DNA of 64,000 nucleotides from DASUPK01 sp963724665 (GCA_963724665.1 CAVRVH010000008.1:1-64000); one strand, 5' to 3'; shown: positions 34,525 to 42,680, numbered from the stretch's first letter. Translations and numbers: made by a program. Notes: a model not told the origin generated them from the letters alone.

Positions 34525-35187
34525 CTAGCGCCGCCTGGAGCGCCGACGGGCCCGGTGCTTGAGGAACTGGCCGGGCTCGGCCTCCTCCTCGAGCACCTGC
34601 TCGATCGTCCGGCCGCTCAGCACCGACTCCGGCTGCGAGGACGTCGGCCTGCGTCGAGCATCGGCCCCCTCATCTCGCTTCTTGATCAGCAGCCACTGCT
34701 CGCGGTCGCCGGGCTTGCTCGTGCGGACGAGCGCGTACGCCCCCTTGATCTTCTCGCCGAGCATGAAGATCTTGACGTCGCCCTTCTCGATCGCCTCGTC
34801 GAGCTCCATCGGCTCGCCCTTCCGGGTCTCGGAGATGTTCTGGAAGACGCCGCGGTCCCAGACGATCATCGGGCCTGCGCCGTAGGAGCCCTCCTCGATC
34901 ACGCCCTCCCACTCGAGGTACTGCATCGGGTGGTCCTCGGTCCGCATCGCGAGCCGCTTGTCCCGGGGATCGAGCGAGGGCCCCTTGGGAACGGCCCAGG
35001 AGGCCAGTACGCCGTCGACCTCGAGCCGCAGGTCGTAGTGCTCCGAGGTGGCGGAGTGCTTCTGGAACGAAAAGCGCGGGTGCTTGCGGCGCGCCTTGCC
35101 CTTTCGCTTCGCCTTGCCCTTGCCGCTCGGCTCCTTGGTCTTGGAGAAGTCGCGCTTGCGCTCGTATTCCTTCAGTGATCGGGGCAT
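34525..35187 (-). CDS. LigD-type 3'-phosphoesterase (DNA polymerase ligase N-terminal domain)
   Basis: 220 residues. The family motif FSFQKHSATSEHYDLRLEVDGVLASWAVPKGPSLDPRDKRLAMRTEDHPMQYLEWEGVIEEGSYGAGPMIVWDRG covers all known active-site positions (QKH, HYDLRLE, EDHP). Here it stands alone instead of being joined to ligase and polymerase domains. It trims 3' ends during non-homologous end joining. Its ATG overlaps the acyltransferase stop (TGATG). N-terminus basic (GKGKAKRKGKARRKHP), suitable for DNA binding. The physical link to a lipid gene is unexplained. Confidence 0.9.
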   Translation of the reverse strand: MPRSLKEYERKRDFSKTKEPSGKGKAKRKGKARRKHPRFSFQKHSATSEHYDLRLEVDGVLASWAVPKGPSLDPRDKRLAMRTEDHPMQYLEWEGVIEEGSYGAGPMIVWDRGVFQNISETRKGEPMELDEAIEKGDVKIFMLGEKIKGAYALVRTSKPGDREQWLLIKKRDEGADARRRPTSSQPESVLSGRTIEQVLEEEAEPGQFLKHRARRRSRRR

Positions 35188-36518
35188 CAGACCGCACCCT
35201 CCAGCTCGGCGATCGAGTCGCCGAGCGCGCCGCGCAGGCCGTCGAGCTTCGAGATCGCCTCGGGGTCGGAGCAGAGTCCGAAGGCGAGCTCTCCCTCGAG
35301 GGAGACGACGGAGATCCGCAGGGCGTGCCGGTCGGCGGGCTCGGCGAAGGAGCAGAACTGCTCGACGGCGTGACCCTGGATGACGGCACGCTCCTTGGGT
35401 CCGGGCACGTTCGAGATCGAGAGGGCGAACTCGCGCGGTCCGGCGGTCAGCCGTGTGACCCCCTTGTATAGGGGCCGGAACTGGCTGAGGGCGTGGAAGA
35501 AGGCGTAGAGCGCGTCCGCGTCATGGTCGAGCTTTCTCTCACTCGTCTCCGTGTTGATCAAACGCAAGCGCTCCTGCGGATCCGGCTCCGCGATCGGCAG
35601 GTCCACGTTCATGAACGAGTCCCGGTTGCCGAGCTCTCCCTTTTCCTCCGCCTGCGCGTGCAGGCAAACCGGGCACTGGACCCGGAGATCCTGGGCGATC
35701 CCGCCTGCCTCCGGCAGCCAGCGGCGAAGCGCTCCGGCCACGACGGCGAGAATGACGTCATTCACGGTGGCGCCCTCGGGGGCGTTGTGACCGATCCGCT
35801 TCAGGCGTTCGAGAGGAAAGCTGCTCCAGGCGACCTCGCGAGCCGGGCCGATGTGCTGGTCGAGCGTGGTGTCCCGGCCGGGCCGAAGCTCGCGCCAGAG
35901 CGCGGACGGGAGCCGGACGAGGATCCGCTCCTCTGCGGCCCCGGCGGCGGGCGTGGGCTTGGCGGGCGTCTCCTTTGCGGAGTTGGCCGCCGGCGCGGCG
36001 GCGTGGGGGTTGGGGGTTTCGACGTGGGAGTCCCAGAGCAGCCCGGCGGTGAGCTTGATCGCGCTGACGCCGTCGGCCATCGCGTGGTGGATGCGTCCCA
36101 CGATCGCCGCGCGCCCCCCGGTGAGCGGCAGGATGTCGAGCCGCCACAGGGGTCGGGTGTGATCCAGTCGCTCGGAGAGCAATTCGCCGATCGCTGCCCG
36201 GAGCTCCTCGTCTGAGAGCGGGTCGGCGTGCCCGGGTTCGGCGACGTGCCAGGTGAGGTCAACATCGTCTGCCTCGACCCAGGCCGGGCGCCCGAGCCTG
36301 AGACGGGGCTCCGCGACTTTCTGGCTGAGCCGGGGAAAGCCGTCCATGCGCTCCGAGACGCGCTCGCGGAGCCGTCGGACCGAAAGAGGCTCACCCGCCG
36401 AGTCGGGGGCGAGGATCAGGACCTTGCCCGTATGGCCCTTGATCACGGGGGACTCCAGGCGCAGGATCTGGGCGTCGTCGAGACTCAGCCGCTCTCTCGT
36501 CGCCGGGCTCACAGGCAT
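35187..36518 (-). CDS. wax ester synthase/diacylglycerol acyltransferase
   Basis: 443 residues. The N-terminal RLSLDDAQILRLES and the active site HHAMADG (H144-G150; HHxxxDG) define WS/DGAT. The C-terminal domain shows ATVNDVILAVVAGALRRWLPEAGG, GNRDSFMNVDLPIAEPDPQERL and FALSISNVPGPKERAVIQGH, all family typical. The enzyme esterifies acyl-CoA to fatty alcohols or diacylglycerol to make storage lipid. Overlaps the LigD-type gene by one base (TGATG), making a two-gene operon. Confidence 0.92.
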   Translation of the reverse strand: MPVSPATRERLSLDDAQILRLESPVIKGHTGKVLILAPDSAGEPLSVRRLRERVSERMDGFPRLSQKVAEPRLRLGRPAWVEADDVDLTWHVAEPGHADPLSDEELRAAIGELLSERLDHTRPLWRLDILPLTGGRAAIVGRIHHAMADGVSAIKLTAGLLWDSHVETPNPHAAAPAANSAKETPAKPTPAAGAAEERILVRLPSALWRELRPGRDTTLDQHIGPAREVAWSSFPLERLKRIGHNAPEGATVNDVILAVVAGALRRWLPEAGGIAQDLRVQCPVCLHAQAEEKGELGNRDSFMNVDLPIAEPDPQERLRLINTETSERKLDHDADALYAFFHALSQFRPLYKGVTRLTAGPREFALSISNVPGPKERAVIQGHAVEQFCSFAEPADRHALRISVVSLEGELAFGLCSDPEAISKLDGLRGALGDSIAELEGAV

Positions 36519-36611
36519 GATCTTCCCGCCTCAGGCGACTTCTGTCATTCCTCCGTTTTTCACGCTGCTGGCCGGGTACTCATTGGGGGACCAACAAAGG
36601 AGAAATAGCCA

Positions 36612-36797
36612 ATGGGTGAGCACATCGATGAGGCGAAGGGCCGCACGAAGGAAGCGGCTGGGGACCTCACTGACGACGACAAGCTCAAGCGCGAGGGCAA
36701 GATCGACCGCGCCGTCTCGAGCGTCAAGGACAAGGTCGACGACGCCGCCGACAAGGTGAAGGACAAGATCGGGCACGATCGCGACTCTGACGACTGA
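36612..36797 (+). CDS. CsbD family stress protein
   Basis: 61 residues: MGEHIDEAKGRTKEAAGDLTDDDKLKREGKIDRAVSSVKDKVDDAADKVKDKIG, the CsbD (DUF883-like) amphipathic repeat. RBS AAAGGAGAAATAGCC before ATG. Typically sigma-B-like stress induced; the role is unclear. A rho-independent terminator (36831-36866) follows 34 bases after the stop. Confidence 0.9.
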   Translation: MGEHIDEAKGRTKEAAGDLTDDDKLKREGKIDRAVSSVKDKVDDAADKVKDKIGHDRDSDD

Positions 36798-36830
36798 CCG
36801 CCCGCTGAACAGCTGAAGCAGGGATTTCCG

Positions 36831-36866
36831 GAGGCCGGAGCAAATGCTCCGGCCTCTCTGTTTCTG
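36831..36866 (+). terminator. rho-independent terminator of csbD
   Basis: GAGGCCGGAGC (36831-36841), a four-base loop AAAT, then GCTCCGGCCTC (36846-36856) make an 11-bp perfect stem, followed by TCTGTTTCTG. It lies directly after the CsbD gene. Confidence 0.8.
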
Positions 36867-37030
36867 AGGACTGAGGAGAACTACGGACCCAAACCCGGAG
36901 TTCCTCCCGATGACGGCTGCCGGTGCCGGGGGCAGACTGCAACTCGCCAAGGGGAGCAGGAAACCGCACCACCCGCCCGCCGCCGTTTCGACTCTCGGGC
37001 CGCCCTAGGGGGGCGGCCCGTTTGTTTTCT
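36866..37030 (+). ncRNA. candidate structured RNA between csbD and a membrane-protein gene
   Basis: No ORF fits 36866-37030, but the sequence folds well. GGAGAACTACGG pairs with CCGGAGTTCCTCC (36874-36905). A stem CTGCC...GGCAG then lies near 36916-36935 and CTCG...GGGAG near 36942-36957. It ends in an excellent terminator, GGGCCGCC...GGCGGCCC (36997-37019) followed by TTTGTTTTCT. A 165-base unit bounded by two terminators suggests an independent small RNA. No known class was recognised. Confidence 0.4.
36997..37030 (+). terminator. rho-independent terminator ending the candidate RNA
   Basis: Stem GGGCCGCC / GGCGGCCC (36997-37004 with 37012-37019), loop CTAGGGG, then the U-rich run TTTGTTTTCT (37021-37030). 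The hairpin is strong and the run lies on the + strand, away from the convergent − strand gene that ends at 37043. Confidence 0.8.
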
Positions 37031-37042
37031 CAGGACCCACAG

Positions 37043-37795
37043 TCAGTCGTGGATGTCCCCGACCGCGCGCGCCAGCTCGGCCTGCTCAGGCAGCTCGCCT
37101 CGCAGCTCGAGCAGCTTCAGTGTCACTACAACGATGACCAGTCCTTCGATCGGCTGCAGGAGCCCGTCGGCGATCAGGTCGACCCCCGAGATGAGCGCGT
37201 CGCTGTGGAGTGGCGTGCTGACCGCTCCGACAGCGAGCTCGGTGACGACGATGGTCCCGACCACGATCAACATCACGCGCCAGAAGTTGCCGCGGACCAG
37301 CTCACGGCTGCGGCGAATGGATTCCCAGACGCCGCGGTGCTCGAACTTGACGAGCGCGGGGGCGAGGCTGACGTAGGCAAGCCAAACAAGGCCCGGGATG
37401 ACGAGGAGGAGGAGCCCAAGCGCGGCGCCGAAGGAGATGACGAGGTCCACCAGGATCAGCCGCTTGATCGGCAAGGCCCGCACGAGCGCCCGGATGTCGG
37501 GCAGGGGATGGTGCTCGCGCCACTCGATCACCGCGGCCGCGGTCAGCCCGGCGTAGAAGGCCTGGCCGCCGAGGTTGACCACGGCCGTGAATGGGACTGC
37601 GGCCAGGATCGCCACGTCGCTGGCGCTGCGGACGCCCTGGACCTGCAGGTGGTCGAGGAAGCCGTCGGCCAGAGCCTGTGGCAGGAGGACCACCATGGCC
37701 GCGAGGATCAGGAAGAGCCAGTGCGCCCGGTAGGCGTCCACGACCTCGCGTGCGACCTCCCCGGCCGGGAGCTTCTTCTGGTCGGGGGCGGTCAT
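37043..37795 (-). CDS. polytopic membrane protein (YciC/DUF-like)
   Basis: 250 residues from ATG 37795. Six hydrophobic segments: LFLILAAMVVLLPQALADG, ASDVAILAAVPFTAVVNLGGQAFYAGLTAAAV, LILVDLVISFGAALGLLLLVIPGLVWLAYVSLAPALV, VMLIVVGTIVVTELAVGAV and GLVIVVVTLKLLEL. The motif VIPGLVWLAYVSLAPALVKFEHRGVWESIRRSRELVRGNFWRV is typical of glycerophosphoryl-diester/YciC-type membrane proteins. Function unknown. ATG overlaps the stop of a small upstream ORF (ATGA). Confidence 0.72.
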   Translation of the reverse strand: MTAPDQKKLPAGEVAREVVDAYRAHWLFLILAAMVVLLPQALADGFLDHLQVQGVRSASDVAILAAVPFTAVVNLGGQAFYAGLTAAAVIEWREHHPLPDIRALVRALPIKRLILVDLVISFGAALGLLLLVIPGLVWLAYVSLAPALVKFEHRGVWESIRRSRELVRGNFWRVMLIVVGTIVVTELAVGAVSTPLHSDALISGVDLIADGLLQPIEGLVIVVVTLKLLELRGELPEQAELARAVGDIHD

Positions 37796-37926
37796 GACAG
37801 CAAGTGAGACAGGGGGTTGGTCGGCATGTGGATCCAACCTTCGCGGACGGCCCGGTCGGCGTCCTCCTCGGATTCCGGCGCCCGGGTGAGGCCGAGGGCC
37901 GCGGCGCGGGTGCCGAGCGTCCGCAC
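37792..37926 (-). CDS. possible small ORF coupled to membrane protein gene
   Basis: 44 residues from GTG 37926: VRTLGTRAAALGLTRAPESEEDADRAVREGWIHMPTNPLSHLLS. Its stop overlaps the ATG of the membrane protein gene (ATGA), which argues for translation, although no Shine-Dalgarno is clear. No domain recognised. It could alternatively be a decayed remnant. Confidence 0.35.
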   Translation of the reverse strand: MRTLGTRAAALGLTRAPESEEDADRAVREGWIHMPTNPLSHLLS

Positions 37927-37937
37927 CCCGCGATGGT

Positions 37938-38612
37938 ATGGGGACCACGGATAGAGTCGCCCGCGTGCCGCTGACCTCGGTGACCGACTTCACGGTGCAG
38001 GCCCAGCACCTGCTGCGCGACGAGCATCAGTTCAAGTGGTACGTCGTCACCCTGCTGACGCTGGTGATCTACGTCTACGCCGTGGAGGTCGAGCGCCGGC
38101 GGTGGGACGTGATTCTCGCGGGCGTGACGTTCTGGCTGGCGGATTGGATCAACGAGATAGCCAACTCCCTTGTCCTCCACTTCTCCCATCGCTCCGCCCT
38201 GTGGACGGTCACCGGAGATACCGCCTACCTGATCCTGATCGGCCTGACGATCGAGATCTCGCTGATGTTCGCGATCTCGGGGGTGATCTACGCGAAGTCG
38301 CTGCCTCCGGATCCCAGAACGAAATTGCTCGGGATGCCAAATCGCCTCACCATCGGGCTCGGGTTCTCGCTGTTCGCCACCTTCGTTGAGGTCCTCCTGC
38401 ACGCCACGGGTTACTTCCACTGGGACTACTGGTGGTGGAACTTCCCATGCGTCCCGCTGATCGTCGTGTTCGGCTACCTGTGGTTCTTCCTGATCACGGG
38501 GTACGTCTACGACCGGCCCGACAACCGCACCCGCCTGCGGATCGTGGGGGCCATGGCGACGATCGTGATCCTCTCGGTTCTGATCTTCGGCGTCGTCCTG
38601 GAGTGGATCTAG
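37938..38612 (+). CDS. seven-helix membrane protein of unknown function
   Basis: 224 residues from ATG 37938 (GTG 37965, VPLTSVTD, also possible). Hydrophobic segments: WYVVTLLTLVIYVYAVEV, VILAGVTFWLADWINEIANSLVL, ALWTVTGDTAYLILIGLTIEISLMFAISGVIYA, LTIGLGFSLFATFVEVLLHATGYF, VPLIVVFGYLWFFLITGYVY and IVGAMATIVILSVLIFGVVLEWI. A conserved His cluster (LVLHFSH, LLHATGYFHWDYWWW) could bind a metal or lipid. I recall similar actinobacterial proteins without function. Followed by a Nudix gene 31 bases later. Confidence 0.7.
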   Translation: MGTTDRVARVPLTSVTDFTVQAQHLLRDEHQFKWYVVTLLTLVIYVYAVEVERRRWDVILAGVTFWLADWINEIANSLVLHFSHRSALWTVTGDTAYLILIGLTIEISLMFAISGVIYAKSLPPDPRTKLLGMPNRLTIGLGFSLFATFVEVLLHATGYFHWDYWWWNFPCVPLIVVFGYLWFFLITGYVYDRPDNRTRLRIVGAMATIVILSVLIFGVVLEWI

Positions 38613-38643
38613 ATCGCCTGGCGCGATCCGTAATCTGCCAGCC

Positions 38644-39135
38644 GTGGCTCGAGGCGAATTCCACTTGGGGGAGGGCAAGCCCGACATCAGCGCGGCCGGT
38701 GGTGTGGTGGTCCACCGCGACGGGGAGGGCGAAGCCCGCGTGGCGGTGATTCACCGTCCGAAATACGGGGACTGGTCGCTGCCGAAGGGCAAGCTGGAGA
38801 AGGGGGAGGGGTGGCAGGAGGCAGCGCTTCGCGAGGTTCACGAGGAGATCGGCTACGAGTGCCGGCTGGGGCCGGAGCTCCCGCACGTCTCGTACCTGGA
38901 CCGGAAGTCCCGGCGCAAGCTCGTCCGCTACTGGCTGATGGAGCCCCTCAAGGGCGAGTTCAAGCCGCATGACGAGGTCGACGAGCTGCGCTGGCTGACG
39001 CCCGAGGAGGCCGACGGCCTGCTCACCTACCCGCACGACAAGGAGCTGGTCCACAAGGCCATGCGGCGGTATCGCTGGCGGCGGCTTGTCGGCGCATTGA
39101 CACCCTGGTCGCGGCAGAAGCTGCCTGGCTGGTGA
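38644..39135 (+). CDS. Nudix hydrolase
   Basis: 163 residues from GTG 38644. Nudix box G49-x5-E55-x7-REVHEEIG (residues 49-70: GKLEKGEGWQEAALREVHEEIG) is complete. N-terminal SAAGGVVVHRDGEGEARVAVIHRPKYGDWSLPKGK places it in the MutT/diadenosine-polyphosphate-like group. The C-terminus has an R/W-rich end. Such enzymes clean oxidised or non-canonical nucleotides. Followed by msrA 78 bases later. Confidence 0.9.
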   Translation: MARGEFHLGEGKPDISAAGGVVVHRDGEGEARVAVIHRPKYGDWSLPKGKLEKGEGWQEAALREVHEEIGYECRLGPELPHVSYLDRKSRRKLVRYWLMEPLKGEFKPHDEVDELRWLTPEEADGLLTYPHDKELVHKAMRRYRWRRLVGALTPWSRQKLPGW

Positions 39136-39213
39136 ACGCGCCGGTCGAGTAACGCACGGGGCCTAGGATGGACTGTGGAGCACGAACCAATCTCCAACGG
39201 AAGGAGCAGCGCC

Positions 39214-39735
39214 GTGACGAATAACACCGAGACCGCGATCCTCGCGGGAGGCTGTTTCTGGGGCGCGCAGGAGCTGCTTCGCAAGCGCGACGGCGTCATC
39301 TCGACGCGCGTCGGATACACCGGCGGCGAGAACGCGAACGCGACCTACAGGAACCACCCCGGCCACGCCGAGGCCGTTGAGGTCATCTTCGACCCCGACC
39401 GGATCTCCTACCGGGACATCCTCGAGTTCTTCTTCCAGATCCACGACCCGACGACCAAGGACCGTCAGGGCAACGACATCGGCTCCAGCTACCGGTCCGA
39501 GATCTTCTACACGACCGATGAGCAGCGCCAGGTCGCCGAGGACACGATCGCCGACGTCGACGCATCGGGCATCTGGCCCGGCAAGGTCGTCACCGAGATC
39601 AGCGAGGCCGGTCCCTTCTGGGAGGCCGAGCCGGAGCACCAGGACTACCTGCAGCACTACCCGGACGGCTACACATGCCACTTCGTGCGGCCGGACTGGA
39701 AGCTGCCGCACCGCGAGACGGCTCAAAGCTCCTAG
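39214..39735 (+). CDS. msrA: peptide-methionine (S)-S-oxide reductase
   Basis: 173 residues from GTG 39214, with GGAAGGAG as ribosome site. The GCFWG motif (catalytic Cys at residue 14) and the strands GYTGGENANATYRNHPGHAEAVEVIFDP and FFFQIHDPTTKDRQGNDIGSSYRSEIFYT are family typical. It reduces oxidised methionine in proteins, a partner to the redox genes of the region. Upstream in-frame ATG at 39175 is less favoured. A 12-bp hairpin of the repeat family follows (39755-39786). Confidence 0.92.
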   Translation: MTNNTETAILAGGCFWGAQELLRKRDGVISTRVGYTGGENANATYRNHPGHAEAVEVIFDPDRISYRDILEFFFQIHDPTTKDRQGNDIGSSYRSEIFYTTDEQRQVAEDTIADVDASGIWPGKVVTEISEAGPFWEAEPEHQDYLQHYPDGYTCHFVRPDWKLPHRETAQSS

Positions 39736-39754
39736 GGATCAAGCGCTCGGCGCG

Positions 39755-39786
39755 CTGGCGCCGCTTCTCGTCCGAAGCGGCGCCAG
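39755..39786. repeat. hairpin repeat, type B (extended 12-bp stem)
   Basis: CTGGCGCCGCTT (39755-39766), loop CTCGTCCG, AAGCGGCGCCAG (39775-39786) make a perfect stem. The central GCTTCTCGTCC...AAGC is the type B core found at 40898, 42708, 47106, 47581 and 48828. It lies between convergent msrA and the GFA gene, where it may also terminate both transcripts. Confidence 0.8.
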
Positions 39787-39809
39787 GAGATCCCGGCCGG
39801 TCGCGCTGG

Positions 39810-40248
39810 CTACTCGGGGAGCGACTCACCCGAGCCGCCCAGCTCTTCGGGGAAGTCCTTGAGCTTGGGGAGGCCATCCTTCATGGGCAGCACCGTCGAC
39901 TCGTAGTTGACGTGCACCCCGGGTTCAAACGGAAATTCAGGGATCGTCGCCGCGTACACGTCGACCAGGCCCCACTGCGGGTGCCGGGTCAGCAGATGGC
40001 CGCCACAGGACGTGCACCACTGCCGGTAGCTCTGCTCATTCGCGTTGTACTCGCCGATCTGGTCTTCTCCCTTGGTCACCTTGACGGCGTCGGTGTTCCA
40101 GAGCGTGAACGCGTTGACCGGGCCGGCGGACCAGCTCCTACAGCTTAGCGCAATGGCAGTAGCCAGCGCCCTCCGGACTGCCCGTGACTTCGATCGTGAC
40201 CGCGCCGCAGTAGCACTGCCCTTTGAAGGTCTTGTCATCCTGACTCAT
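39810..40248 (-). CDS. GFA/CENP-V family glutathione-dependent-type enzyme (frameshifted)
   Basis: About 145 residues from ATG 40248 (MSQDDKTFKGQCYCGAVTIEVTGSPEGAGYCHC). One frame change near 40140 joins SWSAGPVNAFTLWNTDAVKVTKGEDQIGEYNANEQSYRQWCTSCGGHLLTRHPQWGLVDVYAATIPEFPFEPGVHVNYESTVLPMKDGLPKLKDFPEELGG. The CxC, CHC and CTSCG cysteines give the GFA structural and catalytic zinc sites (first pair QCYCGAV). The family includes Gfa and Ywg-like enzymes. Flanked by repeat elements on both sides. Confidence 0.8.
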
Positions 40249-40277
40249 GAATTCTCCGTCCGCTCGGGTTTCGTCGT

Positions 40278-40297
40278 GACATAGCCCAGGCAGTATC
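40278..40297 (-). promoter_or_regulatory. shared start-proximal element upstream of GFA gene
   Basis: On the − strand GGGATACTGCCTGGGCTATGTC lies at 40278-40299. The same block (GATACTGCGTGGGCGATGTC) precedes both SnoaL genes (47514-47533 and 49267-49286), where the ATG inside it is the gene start. GATACT resembles a -10 box. Here the block is separated from the GFA start by 30 bases. Confidence 0.5.
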
Positions 40298-40310
40298 CCG
40301 CTCAAGGCGC

Positions 40311-40355
40311 CGCCTTCCATGCGAAGCAGGCCTGCTGCCTCTCGTACCGCGGGCT
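40311..40355. repeat. hairpin repeat pair A+B (diverged)
   Basis: Type A copy GCCTTCCATGCGAAGC (40312-40327) followed after six bases by a decayed type B (GCTGCCTCTCGTACCGCGG). It separates the GFA gene from the truncated jelly-roll-like gene. Confidence 0.65.
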
Positions 40356-40366
40356 CCAGCGGCCGG

Positions 40367-40880
40367 CTAGCCCTTCTTCTTCACCAGCTTCAGCGTCTCC
40401 GACTTCGTGACGCCACTGCCGCCCGTGGGGGTGAACGTGACGTCCACGGTCACGCCCGCCTTGCCGCCACCCTTGAGCTTCTTGGCGAGCTTCCCCTTCG
40501 GAACCACCTTGAGGGCGAGCGTCCCGCCGGCGGCGGTCCCGAACGACGCTGATTGGCCCTTCACGCCGTTGCCGGTGAGCGTCGCCGAGCCAGGCCCCGG
40601 CAGGTTGACCGTGACCGTCGCCTGACCCTTCTTCTTGTTCTTGGTCAGTCCCGCGAAGCCGAAGTCGTTGGACGGGTCGAACTCGGCCGAGGTGTTCAGC
40701 CGGTTCCCTGGATTTGGGCCGACGGTTCCCGACTGGCCGTCGGCTGGCGGCGGGTTCGGGAAGGTCATGAATTCCCCTGACTCCCCCGGCACCGCGAATC
40801 CGCACGCGGTCGGGAAGGACGTGCCGAGGCCGGGATTGAGGCCGAGGACGTCCCCGAACCCTGCGCAAAGGCCAGCGGCC
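40367..40880 (-). pseudogene. 5'-truncated exported jelly-roll-like protein, copy 2
   Basis: The frame carries only the second half of the family seen at 30418-31386: GFGDVLGLNPGLGTSFPTACGFAVPGESG, FDPSNDFGFAGLTKNKKKGQATVTVNLPGPGSATLTGNGVKGQSASFGTAAGGTLALKVVPKGKLAKKLKGGGKAGVTVDVTFTPTGGSGV and a Lys-rich end KLVKKKG. No signal peptide or first module remains: the coding similarity stops at a hairpin repeat (40881). The element thus appears to have cut the gene or marked its loss. Confidence 0.65.
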
Positions 40881-40913
40881 GGTTTCCATGTACCGCTGCT
40901 TTTCGTCCAAAGC
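40881..40913. repeat. hairpin repeat pair A+B
   Basis: A decayed type A (GGTTTCCATGTACCGC, 40881-40896) immediately followed by a perfect type B (GCTTTTCGTCCAAAGC, 40898-40913). It lies exactly at the truncated end of the jelly-roll-like gene. Confidence 0.7.
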
Positions 40914-40981
40914 GATACCTCTGCGGGCTGACTGCCTTCTCGCCCGTGGTGAGGTCAGCGTGGCGATATAGGGTGGCGCCG

Positions 40982-42592
40982 ATGAGCGACTCCGTAGGGG
41001 GACTGAGAGCTATGAGGAGCGATCGCTCCCATGCGCTCGACCACGTCGTGCTTGTGCTGTTCGAGAACCGGTCGTTCGACAACCTGCTGGGCCAGCTCTA
41101 TGGCCCTGAGGACGGCAAGACCTTCGAGGGCGTGATCGGCAAGAACCTCAGCAACCCGATCCCCGAGTGGGCCGAGCACGGCGCTGAGCGCAAGACGGTC
41201 CCCTACACGGTGGCGACCGACATGGATGCCCCGAACCCGGACTCCGGCGAGGAGTACTACCACACCAACACCCAGCTCTTTAACACCCTCGACGAGCACA
41301 ACCGCTTCAAAATCGGCGAAGCGGTGACCGCCCCGTGGAACGTGCCGCCGCCCGGGAGCGAGCCGACGATGGACGGGTTCGTCACCGACTACATCAGCAC
41401 CTTCACCGGTGAGGTGGGACGCCAGCCCACCTACGACGAGTATGCGGAGATCATGACCGGCTACACGCCCGAGCAGGTTCCGGTGCTGACCGGGATCGCC
41501 AGGGCCTTCGGCGTGTTCGACCACTGGTTCAGCGAGGTTCCCTCGCAGACGTTCATGAACCGCTCGTTCTGGACCGCCGGGACCTCATCTGGGTTCGTGA
41601 CGAACTCGCCTGCGAAGAAGTGGACGACGGAGAACACCGCCGAGACGCTCTTCAACCGCTTGGAGGCGCACGGGCGCTCTTGGAAGGTGTACGTGGCCGA
41701 GCCGATGCAGATCTCGTTCACGGGCTGGATTCACATGCCGCAGCTCAAGGACCGGCTGGCTACCCACTTCGTACCCTTCTCGGAGTTCGAGCGCGACGCG
41801 GCCAGCGGCACGCTGCCGGACTTCAGCCTGATCGAGCCCAACCTGATCGCCGGACACGGGGACTACCACCCGGCATGCGGGCGCTCTTTCATCGGGGGCG
41901 ACGTGGACGTGGCGGTCGATCCGCCGTCGTCGATCGTGGCCGGGGAGAACTTCCTGGCGCGCATCTACAGGGTGATCAAGGCAGCCGATAGCGCCGAGGG
42001 CTCCAACGCCTACAACACGACGTTCTTCATCGGCTGGGACGAGCCCGGTGGCACGTACGACCACGTGCCGCCCGGGCCGGCTGAGCCGCCGGACTCAGGC
42101 GCTCCCAAGGGGCAGTGCGACTTCAGCTTCGACCGCTCGGGCTATCGCGTGCCGGGGGTCATCGTCTCTCCGTGGGTCGACGAGGGCATCGTGATCAACG
42201 AGGAGTACCGACACACCTCGCTACTCGCCACGCTTCGCAAGGTCTGGGACCTCGGCGATCCCTTCACCGACCGTGAGGCAGCCGCCCGCTCCTTTGAGCA
42301 TCTGCTCTCCCGGGAGACCCCGAGAGACCCGGCCACCTGGCCGGAGACGCATCCAAAGCCCCTGCCGGACTGGCAGCTGACCAAGGTCGCGTACGGCGAG
42401 GCGATCAGCACCCTGGGCAAGGCCATCGGGCCCGGCTTGATTGAGCACGCACGGCAGTCCGGGCGTCCAATACCCGCCGAGCTGACCGATCCCGATCACC
42501 CGCCCACCCCGGAGCAGCTCGTCGACTTCGTCAGGAGCATCGCCGCGACCTACTTCCCCGGCCTCGTCCCTTCCGAGGCACAGGGTTCCTAG
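40982..42592 (+). CDS. phosphoesterase family (phospholipase C-like) protein
   Basis: 536 residues from ATG 40982 (ATG 40946 and 41012 are alternatives). The alkaline-phosphatase-superfamily PF04185 pattern is seen: DHVVLVLFENRSFDNLLGQLYGPEDGK (metal Asp/Glu-Asn, the ENRSFD motif), FDHWFSEVPSQTFMNRSFW, WKVYVAEPMQ and FIGWDEPGGTYDHVPPG (metal ligands D..G..DHV), plus RVPGVIVSPWV. No signal peptide is evident, unusual for this group, which is often exported by Tat. It lies between repeat pairs 40881 and 42681. Confidence 0.85.
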   Translation: MSDSVGGLRAMRSDRSHALDHVVLVLFENRSFDNLLGQLYGPEDGKTFEGVIGKNLSNPIPEWAEHGAERKTVPYTVATDMDAPNPDSGEEYYHTNTQLFNTLDEHNRFKIGEAVTAPWNVPPPGSEPTMDGFVTDYISTFTGEVGRQPTYDEYAEIMTGYTPEQVPVLTGIARAFGVFDHWFSEVPSQTFMNRSFWTAGTSSGFVTNSPAKKWTTENTAETLFNRLEAHGRSWKVYVAEPMQISFTGWIHMPQLKDRLATHFVPFSEFERDAASGTLPDFSLIEPNLIAGHGDYHPACGRSFIGGDVDVAVDPPSSIVAGENFLARIYRVIKAADSAEGSNAYNTTFFIGWDEPGGTYDHVPPGPAEPPDSGAPKGQCDFSFDRSGYRVPGVIVSPWVDEGIVINEEYRHTSLLATLRKVWDLGDPFTDREAAARSFEHLLSRETPRDPATWPETHPKPLPDWQLTKVAYGEAISTLGKAIGPGLIEHARQSGRPIPAELTDPDHPPTPEQLVDFVRSIAATYFPGLVPSEAQGS

Positions 42593-42680
42593 AACGGCCT
42601 TTTCGCCGCGCCACGGCTTGGGCGTGACGTGCGGGGAACCGGGCTTTCGATTCGAGCTGAGCTAACCGCTCGGCGAAAGT

